Made by a program: the position numbers and the translations under genes. A model generated the notes under the pieces. It worked only from the letters and a program-made list of their open reading frames with translations. It was not told the DNA's origin and did no database searches. Below are positions 52,342-61,966 of a stretch of 64,000 nt of DNA, piece after piece. Each line of letters starts with the position of its first letter. Within the stretch, counting starts at the first letter, position 1. The stretch is from the NCBI RefSeq assembly GCF_000934745.1, contig NZ_KN882169.1:393371-457370 (forward strand), read 5' to 3'. Source of the DNA: Desulfonatronum thioautotrophicum (GTDB lineage: Bacteria > Desulfobacterota > Desulfovibrionia > Desulfovibrionales > Desulfonatronaceae).

Positions 52342-53193
52342 TCAATGCGACTCCATGTCCAGCTCAGCGGTAAAGGCCCCCACGGCGACTTGGCTGCGGA
52401 TCCGGACCGGAATCCGGAGGGTATCAGCCGTCACCCAGATTTGCAGAACAGCGTCCGGACTTTTACGAAAAACGCCGCCCAAATCCCGTAAATCCGGCTC
52501 AACAAGAAAGCAGTCGAATTCCTGACCATCAATGGAGATGATCTCCCGCTTTCGAACCCGGGCAATGCCTTCCACCAGCTTCTTGCCGTCTGAAACCGGA
52601 ACCCGCAATTCAGAACCGACTTCCAAGGGCATGCGACGAAAAATATAAAAGATCGACAAGGGATCAAAAGTTCCAGGTTGAATCTGTACGCCCTCGCCAG
52701 GCCCTCCATTTTCCGTGACCTGGGTCTCCAACGTGTCCCAGTCAAAACGCACGTTCATGTTCCGGTGCCTTTTGCGCTCCACCTCCTGCTTCCGAAACAA
52801 GAGCGTTCCGGTCATGTCCAGATCCGTGAACGCATCAATGTGGTTTCGGTACCGGTAAAACAGATCGGCAAAGGCATTGGTCTGCGCGGTCATCACGAAA
52901 TGGCGGGCCGGTTGTCCATCGATATCCGCCACTGCATGCACTTCCAGAGTCGCCCGCGCAGCGGGCACGACACCCCACCGAACCTGGTACTTGAGTACTT
53001 CGTCCGGAGGCCAGGGCTGTTCCAAGGTGGTGTTGAGCGTCGAAGAGTCCGAAGAACCACTCGCAAAGGCAAGCATGACCGGGAACACGGCAAGAAGTCC
53101 CAGGAAAAGCAGCACGGAGGCGGTTGTGCTTGAAAACCGCATGGATCTTCGCACTGTTAGATGGATTGGCAAACGGCGGGAACGTATTTTCAT
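52342..53193 (-). CDS. DUF3108 secreted protein
   Basis: The protein has 283 residues. A basic N-terminus precedes a signal/anchor helix (TASVLLFLGLLAVFPVMLAF). The rest is a beta-rich periplasmic domain with PPDEVLKYQVRWGVVPAARA, VMTAQTNAFADLFYRYRNHI, PGTFDPLSIFYIFRRMPLE and IWVTADTLRIPVRIRSQVA. These match the DUF3108 family found in many proteobacteria, with a lipocalin-like barrel presumed. The function is unknown; some members sit with outer-membrane or polysaccharide genes. It overlaps dinB by 4 bases, so it is translated from the same mRNA. Confidence 0.85.
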   Translation of the reverse strand: MKIRSRRLPIHLTVRRSMRFSSTTASVLLFLGLLAVFPVMLAFASGSSDSSTLNTTLEQPWPPDEVLKYQVRWGVVPAARATLEVHAVADIDGQPARHFVMTAQTNAFADLFYRYRNHIDAFTDLDMTGTLLFRKQEVERKRHRNMNVRFDWDTLETQVTENGGPGEGVQIQPGTFDPLSIFYIFRRMPLEVGSELRVPVSDGKKLVEGIARVRKREIISIDGQEFDCFLVEPDLRDLGGVFRKSPDAVLQIWVTADTLRIPVRIRSQVAVGAFTAELDMESH

Positions 53194-54398
53194 GACTGTT
53201 TCCGGAAACCAAAAATTCGTCCACGAACCAGGGCCGATGAACCGAATCGCTCCCGGATCGTATCTAAGGCCTTGTCCAGGGCCATGTCCAGAGGCTCACC
53301 CGCAGGCCCGTTGCGTGTCGGAAAAAGGGGAAGTTGCCGACGGGCTTGAGAAAAATTCGACACGCTCAGGCCGATCAGGCGGACACTGCGCGGCAGGGGT
53401 TCCTGGTCAAGCAGGTGCGCGGCGGTTTCAAAAATCACCCGGGTGGAAGCGGTTGGTTCCCGCAGCGTTGTCCCACGAGTTCGCAATGTAAAATCATTGA
53501 ATTTAATCTTCAAGGTTACGGTTCGTCCCATGTTTCCCTCTCGGCGCAGACGCCGACCGACACGCTCGGCCTGGTCCATAAGCCAGCGCTTCATCTCGGC
53601 CCGGTCGTTACTGTCCTCGGCAAAAGTGTTCTCCGCACCTTCGCTTTTGGCCTTGGTTTCCCGAATCACGGGTCGGGGGTCGATCCCCTGGGCTCGTGCA
53701 TAGAGCAGTTCTCCCCATTTTCCAAAGCGATCCCTCCAGAAGTGTTCCGGGTATCCCATGATGTCGCCCACACGCCGCACACCCACAAGGGCAAGTTTTT
53801 CCGTCCCCTGTCGACCAACACCGGGAATTTTGGAAACCGGTAATGCGTCAAGAAATTCCCGGACCTGATCTGTTGTGAGGATGAACAAGCCGTCAGGTTT
53901 GTTCTGATCCGAGGCAATCTTGGCCAGAAACTTGACCGGAGCCATGCCCACGGAACAGGTCAAGCCGGTCTCTTGGAGTACAGCCTGCTTCACGGCCAAA
54001 CCCAGTTGCAGTGGAGAGCCGAAAAGGCGCTCCAGTCCTCCCCCGTCCAGATAGGCCTCATCCACCGAGGCCTGCTCCACGAGAGGGGAAAAGCGCTCCA
54101 GTACGGACATGACCCGACGCGACACTTCCGCATACCGGGACATGCGCACCGGGACAAACACTGCAAGCGGGCATAACCGGCGGGCCTGGGCCATGGGCAT
54201 GGCCGAATGAACCCCGAACTTCCTGGCTTCATAGCTGCAGGCGGACACAACGCCCCTTTCTGATCCGCCGACAATCACAGCCTTGCCCCGAAGTTCAGGG
54301 TGGTCACATTGTTCTACCGCGGCAAAAAACGCATCCATGTCTACATGGAGGATCAACCGGGAGGTTAATGCCAGTGCGTCTGGAGAGATGGTCATCAT
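53190..54398 (-). CDS. dinB: DNA polymerase IV (Y family)
   Basis: About 402 residues. This translesion polymerase has LILHVDMDAFFAAVEQ (first catalytic Asp pair), SYEARKFGVHSAMPMAQA, VEQASVDEAYLDGGG (SxDE catalytic motif), TCSVGMAPVKFLAKIASD and the helix-hairpin-helix SKIPGVGRQGTEKLALVGV. The little-finger domain ends in LPLFPTRNGPAG. The start is uncertain: ATG 54410, 54398 or 54395, none with a clear ribosome-binding site. No LexA box was identified. It is followed, with a 4-base overlap, by the DUF3108 gene. Confidence 0.94.
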   Translation of the reverse strand: MMTISPDALALTSRLILHVDMDAFFAAVEQCDHPELRGKAVIVGGSERGVVSACSYEARKFGVHSAMPMAQARRLCPLAVFVPVRMSRYAEVSRRVMSVLERFSPLVEQASVDEAYLDGGGLERLFGSPLQLGLAVKQAVLQETGLTCSVGMAPVKFLAKIASDQNKPDGLFILTTDQVREFLDALPVSKIPGVGRQGTEKLALVGVRRVGDIMGYPEHFWRDRFGKWGELLYARAQGIDPRPVIRETKAKSEGAENTFAEDSNDRAEMKRWLMDQAERVGRRLRREGNMGRTVTLKIKFNDFTLRTRGTTLREPTASTRVIFETAAHLLDQEPLPRSVRLIGLSVSNFSQARRQLPLFPTRNGPAGEPLDMALDKALDTIRERFGSSALVRGRIFGFRKQS

Positions 54399-54449
54399 GA
54401 TCGGGACCATGCTTTGGTTGCACTACAATCGCAAAGCAAAAGCAAATCG

Positions 54450-54884
54450 CTATGCCACAAAATAAACATCCAGTATATTACTCTCGCCTTCCCGGCGGTA
54501 CTCCTGAAAAGAACTCATTTCTCTGGCAAGAAGAATACCCAAACCGCCCTGAGTGCGCTCGTCCATGTCCAGGGTGACGTCTGGAAGGGTCTGGGAAAGC
54601 GGGTCAAAGGGAGGCCCCTGGTCCGAGAATCGAATCAGAAATCCTCCCTTGTCCGCCTGCGATCCGCACTCCACAGTGACCATTCCAGGGCGATCCGGAG
54701 TGTAAGCGTAGGTAAAAATATTCAAAAGCACCTCTTCCAGGACCAAGTCGATTTTGAGCGCCAATGCCGGATTCAGTCCGGTGGATTGGAAATGTTCCAG
54801 GACAAAGTGCCGAAGAGGCTCCAGCGATGGGGGGGTTGCCGGCAAAGAGAGGCCGACCAATTCCGCGTCGCTACGTGGCGGCAA
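54450..54884 (-). CDS. RsbW-like anti-sigma factor kinase (HATPase_c_2)
   Basis: The frame is open to 54941, but GGAGG (plus 54891-54895) lies 6 bases before a TTG at 54884. That start gives 144 residues and a full domain. N-box: DLVLEEVLLNIFTYAY. G1 box: FSDQGPPFDPLSQ. G2 region: GGLGILLAREMSS. It is a Ser/Thr kinase of the GHKL type that usually phosphorylates a STAS antagonist, and that antagonist gene is directly upstream. The two genes overlap by 14 bases. No sigma factor or PP2C phosphatase is in the window. Confidence 0.85.
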   Translation of the reverse strand: MPPRSDAELVGLSLPATPPSLEPLRHFVLEHFQSTGLNPALALKIDLVLEEVLLNIFTYAYTPDRPGMVTVECGSQADKGGFLIRFSDQGPPFDPLSQTLPDVTLDMDERTQGGLGILLAREMSSFQEYRREGESNILDVYFVA

Positions 54885-55203
54885 GTGCTGCCTCCATGGA
54901 ATCGTGTACCGGAAAAATGGACGTAAAACCGGAGATGTCAAAAACTTCCCGAACCATGGAGCTCATCCCGCCGAAAACCAGCAAACCACCTTGATTTTTC
55001 AGCTTTTTACCTATCCCCAGAATCACCCGCAACCCAGCGCTGCTGATATACTCCAGCCCGGAGAAGTCGATGATCAGCGTAACGTCACCCTGCTCCATCC
55101 AACGCAGACACTCCTCTTCAAAGGACGGAGCCGTTATAGTGTCCATGCGCCCTGTCGCCTTGATCGTCACGCCCTGCTGCACCTTCGTGCTTGAAAATTC
55201 CAT
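54871..55203 (-). CDS. STAS-domain anti-sigma factor antagonist (SpoIIAA/RsbV-like)
   Basis: The protein has 110 residues and is a single STAS domain. VTIKATGRMDTITAPSFEEE leads in, and LIIDFSGLEYISSAGLRVIL carries the phosphorylatable Ser pair (YISSAG). LLVFGGMSSMVREVFDISG follows. When unphosphorylated it would bind the anti-sigma kinase encoded next, and when phosphorylated it would let go. It overlaps that kinase gene by 14 bases and starts 26 bases after the DUF4412 gene. Confidence 0.92.
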   Translation of the reverse strand: MEFSSTKVQQGVTIKATGRMDTITAPSFEEECLRWMEQGDVTLIIDFSGLEYISSAGLRVILGIGKKLKNQGGLLVFGGMSSMVREVFDISGFTSIFPVHDSMEAALAAT

Positions 55204-55229
55204 GACGTCAGTCCTCGTGGTGTTTTCGT

Positions 55230-55982
55230 TTACATGCCCATAAATCGTTGCTTCACGTACCCCTCGGGGATGTCGAAAATTCCAACCGGAGCGTCCTTTT
55301 TTCGATGCTCCAGGAGTTCCTCCCGGGTCACCATCGTCGCCCCCATGACGTTGGCCCTGCTGACGGTGAGTACGGCAACCCCTGAAATCTTCTCCATTTC
55401 CCGCAAAAGCTCCTCAAAGCCTTGTTGTCCGGCCAGCATGGCGTGTCCAATCTTGTTGTACATGCTCACATCGACATCAATTTCATCTGTGGCGCATATC
55501 TCGGAGACCGTCTTGCCCATGGGCATGTTCAAGGTCAGCTTGTAGACCCGACAGGTCCATTCATTGACGGTCTTGGTGGTTCCGGTATCCACAACCTCCG
55601 CACGAACCTGCATCATCGCACCCATCATCTGGGACATCATAGCGGCCATATCCTGCCCGCCCTCCTGACCCCCGAACATGCCGGACATGGCTTCGCCCAG
55701 GTTCACGGGAACCTCCGTATAGGTTCGTTCTCCATGGTCCAACATGAACATCAACTGCGTGTCTCCATCGAAAATCACCGAAGAATTATCCGAGGAGTTC
55801 ATTCTGGCCCTGTTGCCACTCAGCCAGATCTCGACGATTTCGTCGCTACCGGATTGACGCTGTCCCATGATTTCGAATGGTTCGCTGACATGCCGCATCT
55901 TCAGGAAATTTTCAGCCCATGATGGTAATCCCAGAAACAGCAAGGCCAGCAACACAGCCAAACCGCATATTACACGTTTCAT
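55230..55982 (-). CDS. DUF4412-type secreted protein
   Basis: The protein has 250 residues with a clear signal peptide (KRVICGLAVLLALLFLGLPSWA). The mature part has VEIWLSGNRARM, SSVIFDGDTQLMFMLDH and YTEVPV, then a Met/Gly/Gln-rich stretch (MFGGQEGGQDMAAMMSQMMG) and TVNEWTCRVYKLTL...EICATDEIDVD. This is the lipoprotein-carrier-like pattern of DUF4412, in which two cysteines may pair. The Met-rich loop could bind copper, but that is speculative. It is the first gene of a likely operon with the STAS and anti-sigma genes. Confidence 0.8.
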   Translation of the reverse strand: MKRVICGLAVLLALLFLGLPSWAENFLKMRHVSEPFEIMGQRQSGSDEIVEIWLSGNRARMNSSDNSSVIFDGDTQLMFMLDHGERTYTEVPVNLGEAMSGMFGGQEGGQDMAAMMSQMMGAMMQVRAEVVDTGTTKTVNEWTCRVYKLTLNMPMGKTVSEICATDEIDVDVSMYNKIGHAMLAGQQGFEELLREMEKISGVAVLTVSRANVMGATMVTREELLEHRKKDAPVGIFDIPEGYVKQRFMGM

Positions 55983-56108
55983 TTTTCACTCCATTGCTCA
56001 GGTTAACGGGGAACGTCGCCCGGCTGCGATCCGATCCAACCGGAGAAGGTCACTGTTTTTTTTACGAAGCCCACCGCGAAAAGTCCAGAGACGCTGGTCA
56101 AAAACTGC

Positions 56109-57335
56109 TTACGAAGAATGCCGTTGTTGCCGCATGCCGCTTCCGATATAGACCTTGGCCAAACCTCCCTGAGCCGTCTCGCGATACAGGCTGGGCAGAT
56201 CATGTCCGGTCAACTGCATGGCCTCCACCACTTGGTCAAAGCTGATCAAGTGCCGGCCATCCGAAAGCAGGGCGAATTCAGCCGCGGCCAAGCCCCGTAT
56301 TGCGGCAAAAGCATTCCGTTCAATGCATGGAACCTGAACCAAACCGAGAATCGGATCACAGGTCAGTCCGAGATGATGTTCCAGGCCTATTTCTGCTGCA
56401 TATTCAATCTGATGCGGAGAGCCCCCAAGAAGTTGGGCCGCGCCAGCGGCAGCCATGGCACAGGCCACGCCCACTTCTCCCTGGCACCCGACTTCAGCAC
56501 CGGAAATTGAGGCGTTGTGTTTGACAACGTTGCCCACCAGGCCGGCTGTGGCCAGAGCACGCAGGATATAGTCCTCCTCCAGGTTGAGTTCGCGCCGTAG
56601 ATACATCAGCACCGACGGCAGGACGCCACAGGAACCGCAGGTCGGAGCAGTGACCACATGCCCCCCTGCTGCGTTGTGTTCTGAAACAGCCAAGGCATAG
56701 GCTGAGAGAAGTCCTGTTCGACCGGCTGAGCGACGCAGTTGTCTGGCCCTGGTTAAAAAACCTCGAGCCTTGCGTTGCAGGTTCAACCCTCCCGGCAAGG
56801 AGCCTTCCTCGTCCAGGCCGGCCGCAACGGCCTCCTGCATCTTGATCCAGACAAACCCAAGGTGGTCCCAAAGGTCCGAACCCTCCTGGGCTTCTGCCAA
56901 GGCCCAGATTGGATTGCCCCGTGTCGTTGCCCAATGTAAAATTTCTTCCATGGTTGTCTGTGGGTAGCGCCTGGGGGTTTCCCGCCCTGAAGCCCCCATT
57001 TCCAACAACTCCCCCCCTCCCACGCTAAAACCAATCCAGACACCCATACAATCACCATCAAGTGACCGCGCCTCAAATCGCATCCCATTGGGATGGTCAC
57101 ACAGCGTCTCCGTGCTCCAGATCACCTCACAGGGAAGCGGAAATAGCCCCTGGGTAACAGCCTGATCCGTCAGATGTCCGCGCCCTGTCAGACTCAAACT
57201 CCCGTAGAGCGTGACCAGGACTTTCGCGGCCTGGGAATGCTTTTTCCGAAAGGCCTCAGCGGCCCGGCGGGGTCCCATGGTGTGGCTGCTGGACGGTCCC
57301 ATCCCATAGCGATACAGTTCACGCAACGATTGCAT
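56109..57335 (-). CDS. sdaA: L-serine dehydratase (Fe-S type, single chain)
   Basis: The protein has 408 residues. It deaminates L-serine to pyruvate and ammonia using a [4Fe-4S] cluster. The N-terminal beta domain begins with LYRYGMGPSSSHTMGPRRAA. The alpha domain has the cluster cysteines in APTCGSCGVLPSVL, GCQGEVGVACAMAAAGAA and LTCDPILGLVQVPCIERNA. Both domains are in one chain, as in E. coli SdaA, though it is somewhat shorter than E. coli's about 454 residues. A strong GGAGGGAGCGAAT stands before ATG 57335. It is oxygen-sensitive, in keeping with an anaerobe. Confidence 0.93.
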   Translation of the reverse strand: MQSLRELYRYGMGPSSSHTMGPRRAAEAFRKKHSQAAKVLVTLYGSLSLTGRGHLTDQAVTQGLFPLPCEVIWSTETLCDHPNGMRFEARSLDGDCMGVWIGFSVGGGELLEMGASGRETPRRYPQTTMEEILHWATTRGNPIWALAEAQEGSDLWDHLGFVWIKMQEAVAAGLDEEGSLPGGLNLQRKARGFLTRARQLRRSAGRTGLLSAYALAVSEHNAAGGHVVTAPTCGSCGVLPSVLMYLRRELNLEEDYILRALATAGLVGNVVKHNASISGAEVGCQGEVGVACAMAAAGAAQLLGGSPHQIEYAAEIGLEHHLGLTCDPILGLVQVPCIERNAFAAIRGLAAAEFALLSDGRHLISFDQVVEAMQLTGHDLPSLYRETAQGGLAKVYIGSGMRQQRHSS

Positions 57336-57651
57336 ATTCGCTCCCTCCTCATGAAGGTGGTCTCATCAGAATGGCTGTTCTCAGCAGAACGAGCAGAATT
57401 TTGTCGTCACTGGCTGATCACAGAACATCAACAGTTTCATAAATGGTATTCTTCTGGCAGATTTTCAGGGGGCCAGGGTCTCAAGGGAATAAGCCAGTGC
57501 TTGACCTTGTTGCAAAAAAGTGGAGAAAAAGAAATGGAAATGCTTGATGAAAACCGCTCCCAATCCACCAGACCTGAAATCCGTATCAGAGCTACCCATC
57601 AGATATTCCTCACTCCAGCCGATTTAAGCCTCAGTGACCAAGGAGACGCGC
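57336..57651. other. Divergent intergenic region sdaA / PocR-kinase
   Basis: No gene was recognised. Promoters for both neighbours should lie here. The right edge has AAGGAG (57640-57645) 6 bases before ATG 57652. I could not assign -35/-10 boxes confidently. Confidence 0.35.
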
Positions 57652-60600
57652 ATGGCCCAGAAGCTGAACAGAGAGATTACTCCCATGCACCAAGCCACCT
57701 CTGAGGCCGTCGACGTCCTGATGGATGCGCCCATCGGCATCTTCACCTCCACGCCTGAAGGACGGTTTCTTCGCGTCAACTCCGCGATGGCCACGATGTA
57801 CGGATACGCCTCCCCCGAAGAAATGTGCGCGGAGATAACAGACATCGCTCGGCAACTGTATGTGAATCCCGCGGATCGATTCCAGATTTTAAACCTGGAA
57901 AGCCACAGCTCGACGCGTCCGTATCAATCCCTGCAAAAACGCAAAGACGGTTCCACGTTCTGGATCGCGGAGACCGTTCGCATGGTTCGTGGCGAGAGGG
58001 GAAAGGTGCGACATATCCAGGGCTTTGTCATGGATATCTCCTCGCCGGTTCAAGTAGGGCCAGCCTCCAAGAAAGAGTCGTTATTGGACAAGGAGTGTTC
58101 ACACAAAAATGATTCCCAGGCCAATGATCGGGAACTTGAACTGAAAAACATCGTTGACCGCTCTACCATTCAGGAACTGATGACGGTTTTTGCGGAGCTG
58201 ACCGGGATCGGAGTCGCCCTCCTGGACATGAAAGGCCACATCATGGCCTCGACGGGTTGGGAGGATATCTGCCTGAACTTTCATCGTGCCCACCCGGAAA
58301 CGAACCAAAATTGCATGGAGAGCGACAACGCGCTCTCCCGCAACGTTGCGCCTGGCCAGTACAAAATTTATCGATGCAGGAACAACATGCTGGACATTGT
58401 GATGCCCATCATGGTCGAGGGCAAACATATGGGCAACCTTTTCACCGGGCAGTTTTTTTTCAAGGATGAACCGCCGAATCATGAAATCTTCAAGGCTCAG
58501 GCCGTCCGTTACGGCTTTGATGCAGAACAGTATCTTGCGGCTTTGAAAAAAGTTCCCCTTTTAGAAAGGGATACCGTGACCAAGGCCCTCCTCTTCTATG
58601 GAAAACTTTCGGAAATCATCTGCACAATGGGTTACAACAATGTCGTTCTGGCCAGAAGCCTGAAAGAGCGGGAGAAGCTGTTTGCATCCCTGAGGGAAAG
58701 CGAGGAAAAACACCGCCGCCTCTTCGAAACCATGACCCAGGGTGTTGTGTATCAGGCAGCGGATGCATCCATCATCTCGGCCAACCCGGCCGCGGAGAAG
58801 ATTCTTGGCCTCACTCTGGACCAAATACATGGCAAGACGTCCATGGACCCGTGCTGGAAAATGATCAAGGAAGACGGGTCAACAGTCGAGGGTTCGGAGC
58901 ATCCGGTGATGATCGCCCTTCGGACCGGAGAAGTTCACGGGCCGGTGGTCCGGGGAGTGTTTGTTCCGGAAAAGAATACCCACGTTTGGTTGTCCATCAC
59001 GGCCATACCTCTGTTCCAGACGGGAGAAGCAAGACCCTTCCAAGCCTATGCCATGTTCGAGGACATCACCAGTCGCAAGCAGGCCGAAGAAGCTCTGCGT
59101 CGAAGCGAAAATCTGCTTCGAAAGGTCTTTGAAATTCTGCCGATCGGCTTGTGGATTGCGGACAAGAACGGGGCCCTGTTGCAGGGCAATCCGGCGGGTG
59201 TGGCCATTTGGGGCGCGCAACCCATTGTTGATCAAAAAGATTATGGCATTTTCAAGGCGAGAAAATTGCCATCGCGTGAACAGATCAAACCGGATGACTG
59301 GGCTTTGGCGCATACCGTGAACAAAGGGGTGACCGTTGTTGATGAACTTCTGGAAATCGACACGCTTGACGGCAAGAAGAAGACCATCCTCAACTACACA
59401 GCGCCGGTCCTGGACGAGAACGGAGCGATTGAAGCCGCGATCATCGTCAATCAGGACATCACCGACCGCATGCGGGCCGAGGAAGCTCTGCGGAAAAGTG
59501 AGGAGCGGTTCAGGTTGAGCATGGAGGCCACCAGCGACGGCATTTGGGACTGGGATATCCAGACGGACCATGTCTACTACAGTCCAGGCTATGTCAGGAT
59601 GCTGGGATACGAGATTATTGAAGTTCCACGGCACGTCACGGCCTGGACGGATCTGATCCACCCCGACGACAAACAAGCAGCATTCAAGGCGAACATGGAC
59701 TGCATTGAAAATCGCGTAACGTCGTTTGCCGTTGAATTCAGGATGCAAGCCAGAAATGGGGAATGGAGATGGATTCTCGGTCGTGGCCGGGCCGTGGAAC
59801 GAGATGCCTCAGGCCGAGCCATTCGCCTGATCGGTACGCATCAGGACATCACCGAACGAAAGAGGACGGAACAGGAGCGGGAAAGGATGCAGGCTCAACT
59901 GCTCCAGGCCCAGAAGATGGAATCCGTGGGTATCTTGGCCGGAGGAGTGGCGCACGACTTCAATAATTTACTGCAAGTCATGCGGGGAAACATCGAACTG
60001 CTCTTGCAGGAGCTACCGAAAAATCATCAATACGCTTTACGACTGAACATTGTGATGCATTCCATGGACCGGGCAACGCAACTGGTACAGCAACTGCTTC
60101 TTTTCAGTCGGAAGGTCGAAGCCAACAAGGTGCCGGTGGACGTGAACCAGGAGGTAAAAAGCACAGTGCGAATGCTGGAGAGGACCATTCCCAAAATGGT
60201 TGCTTTGGCACTGAACTTCGACCCAGAAGTCTGGCCGGTATTAGGAGATCCTGTTCAGATCGAACAGGTCTTGCTGAACCTGGCCAACAACGCCGTGGAC
60301 GCCATGCCCGAAGGTGGCCAGCTGACCATTGAGACCAGCAACGTGGTACTGCAAGAGCAAGGTGCCGGAGACTCCTGCGAAGTGATCAATGGCGGGCGAC
60401 ATGTCCTGCTCAAGGTTTCAGACACGGGTTGCGGCATGGATCAGATCGCGCTCAAGCATGTCTTCGACCCATTTTTCACCACCAAGGCGGTGGACAAAGG
60501 CTCTGGCTTGGGGCTGGCCTCGGTCTATGGCATCGTCAAAGCCCATGGCGGCCATATCTATTGTGACAGTCAGCCGGGAGCGGGAACATCGTTTCGGGTC

Positions 60601-61074
60601 TACCTGCCGGCCTTGGAGCATGACAAAGCTGTCACAGCAGTATCCCAGCCGGAAACCTCCCACCAGGAAAACGTGCCTCTGGGGAGGAATGCAACCATTC
60701 TGGTGGTGGATGATGATCCTCAAATCCGTGAACTGACCCAGGAAGCCCTGGAAATGCTTGGGTACACCATCATGTTGGCCACCACTGGTGAAGAGGCGCT
60801 GGCAATCTATCAAGAGCAGGGACAAACCATTGACTTGGTTTTGCTGGATCTGAATATGCCGGGCATGGGCGGGAATCGTTGCCTGCAGGAACTGCTGCGA
60901 CTCGACCCTCAGGTCAAGGTTGTCATCGCCAGCGGGTACACGTCTGCAGCTCATGGCAGGGATGCACTGATACTCGGAGCCAGAAAGTTTCTCGGAAAAC
61001 CGTACCGACTGCAAGAGCTGGCTAAGGTGGTGCGAGACGTTATTGATGAAAGAGGAAACAATGCTCAGCACTGA
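57652..61074 (+). CDS. Soluble PAS-PocR-PAS hybrid sensor histidine kinase with REC
   Basis: The protein has 1140 residues from ATG 57652. The order is PAS (about 15-130) and a PocR sensory domain (about 165-345: STIQELMTVFAELTGIGVAL, Cys in WEDICLNFHR, NQNCMESDN and YRCRNNMLDIVMPI). Three more PAS units follow (about 355-490, 490-610, 615-745). HisKA has His near 768 in GGVAHDFNNLLQ, then HATPase (DTGCGMDQ, GSGLGLASV) and a C-terminal REC (VVDDDPQIREL, LLDLNMPGMGG, FLGKPYR). PocR domains bind small hydrocarbon-derived ligands such as 1,2-propanediol; three cysteines are kept here. There is no membrane segment, so it senses in the cytoplasm. Confidence 0.93.
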   Translation: MAQKLNREITPMHQATSEAVDVLMDAPIGIFTSTPEGRFLRVNSAMATMYGYASPEEMCAEITDIARQLYVNPADRFQILNLESHSSTRPYQSLQKRKDGSTFWIAETVRMVRGERGKVRHIQGFVMDISSPVQVGPASKKESLLDKECSHKNDSQANDRELELKNIVDRSTIQELMTVFAELTGIGVALLDMKGHIMASTGWEDICLNFHRAHPETNQNCMESDNALSRNVAPGQYKIYRCRNNMLDIVMPIMVEGKHMGNLFTGQFFFKDEPPNHEIFKAQAVRYGFDAEQYLAALKKVPLLERDTVTKALLFYGKLSEIICTMGYNNVVLARSLKEREKLFASLRESEEKHRRLFETMTQGVVYQAADASIISANPAAEKILGLTLDQIHGKTSMDPCWKMIKEDGSTVEGSEHPVMIALRTGEVHGPVVRGVFVPEKNTHVWLSITAIPLFQTGEARPFQAYAMFEDITSRKQAEEALRRSENLLRKVFEILPIGLWIADKNGALLQGNPAGVAIWGAQPIVDQKDYGIFKARKLPSREQIKPDDWALAHTVNKGVTVVDELLEIDTLDGKKKTILNYTAPVLDENGAIEAAIIVNQDITDRMRAEEALRKSEERFRLSMEATSDGIWDWDIQTDHVYYSPGYVRMLGYEIIEVPRHVTAWTDLIHPDDKQAAFKANMDCIENRVTSFAVEFRMQARNGEWRWILGRGRAVERDASGRAIRLIGTHQDITERKRTEQERERMQAQLLQAQKMESVGILAGGVAHDFNNLLQVMRGNIELLLQELPKNHQYALRLNIVMHSMDRATQLVQQLLLFSRKVEANKVPVDVNQEVKSTVRMLERTIPKMVALALNFDPEVWPVLGDPVQIEQVLLNLANNAVDAMPEGGQLTIETSNVVLQEQGAGDSCEVINGGRHVLLKVSDTGCGMDQIALKHVFDPFFTTKAVDKGSGLGLASVYGIVKAHGGHIYCDSQPGAGTSFRVYLPALEHDKAVTAVSQPETSHQENVPLGRNATILVVDDDPQIRELTQEALEMLGYTIMLATTGEEALAIYQEQGQTIDLVLLDLNMPGMGGNRCLQELLRLDPQVKVVIASGYTSAAHGRDALILGARKFLGKPYRLQELAKVVRDVIDERGNNAQH

Positions 61075-61143
61075 GTCCTAAAACCACAAATATTTACAGA
61101 ACTTTCTTCATCCCTGCAAAAGTCACTGACAGTGCGCAGCCTC

Positions 61144-61476
61144 TTACCTAACAATGCGCTCCAGCAATTTTTTCAGATCCTCCATTCGTACCGGCTTGGC
61201 CAGGTAGTCGTTCATCCCGGCCTCAAGAAATTTTTCCCGGTCTCCAGTCATGGCATGGGCGGTCAGGGCGATGACCGGTATTCTGGAATGCTGGGATGCT
61301 GGGATGCTGAGGGCTGAGACCTGAAACCTGAGGGGGAGATGTGCTCTCTCCAGAGTCCGGCTCCTGACTTCTGAATCCTGACTCCTGATCATTTTCGTCG
61401 CCTCCACGCCGTTCATCACCGGCATCTGCACGTCCATCAGGATCACGTCGAAATCCTGGTCCGCGAGCAGTTCCAG
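61144..61476 (-). pseudogene. Receiver-domain fragment (truncated copy)
   Basis: Only the second half of a REC domain is left: LELLADQDFDVILMDVQMPV, the interrupted loop, then RIPVIALTAHAMTGDREKFL and NDYLAKPVRMEDLKKLLE. The first half, including the DD pocket, is missing. It joins directly to the TAA stop of the fragment at 61477-61965. It is a near-copy of 63447-63810, including the minisatellite insert. It is not a working regulator. Confidence 0.8.
61279..61390 (-). repeat. Minisatellite-like insert in REC fragment, copy A
   Basis: Between the helix-3 end (ATKMIRSQ) and the strand-4 IPVIALTA of the REC domain lies 112 bp of simple-sequence DNA, with repeats of TGGGATGC, CTGAGACCTGAAACCTGAG and CTGACTCCTGA. 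It matches copy B at 63603-63738, but part of it is read in a different frame. Confidence 0.75.
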
Positions 61477-61965
61477 TTATGTGAATTTTACGATTTGCCG
61501 CATGGCCTTACTCAATACCCGCTCCAGATCATTCACACTCACCGGCTTGCCCAGGTATTCGTTCATGCCCACGGCCAGGAATCGTTCCCGGTCGCCGGGC
61601 TGGGCATGCGCGGTTACGGCGATGATTGGGATATTGCGTTTATCGCCGAGAGACGTTGATTCTCGAATGATTTTCGTTGCCTCATCACCGGTCATCACCG
61701 GCATCTGGATGTCCATGAGGATGCAATCAAAATCATGCAGCTTGAGGAAATACAAGGCCTCCTCGCCATTGTTGGCCAGGACGACGGAATGCCCGAGTTT
61801 TTCCAGGATCGAGCGCATGAACAATTGGTCCAACGGATCGTCCTCAGCAAGGAGGATGTTCAGGTGCTTTTTGACTTCTCCCTCCAAGGACGTGGCGGTA
61901 TCAAGTTCGAATTCGCCGCCTGCCGGCAGGGTAAAGGGGAGGACAACATGGATTGTCCTCATGCC
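61477..61965 (-). pseudogene. C-terminal end of hybrid histidine kinase (HATPase tail + REC), N-terminus lost
   Basis: The frame reads GMRTIHVVLPFTLPAGGEFE, the typical last strand of a HATPase domain. A linker and a full REC domain follow ([74 protein letters not shown]). Upstream it stops abruptly at 61965, and the next bases are the stop codon of the ATPase gene. The frame stays open to 62154, but only as antisense-like overlap with the ATPase gene. The kinase body is missing, so I read it as cut off by the ATPase gene. The REC itself looks intact. Confidence 0.75.
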
Positions 61966-61966
61966 A

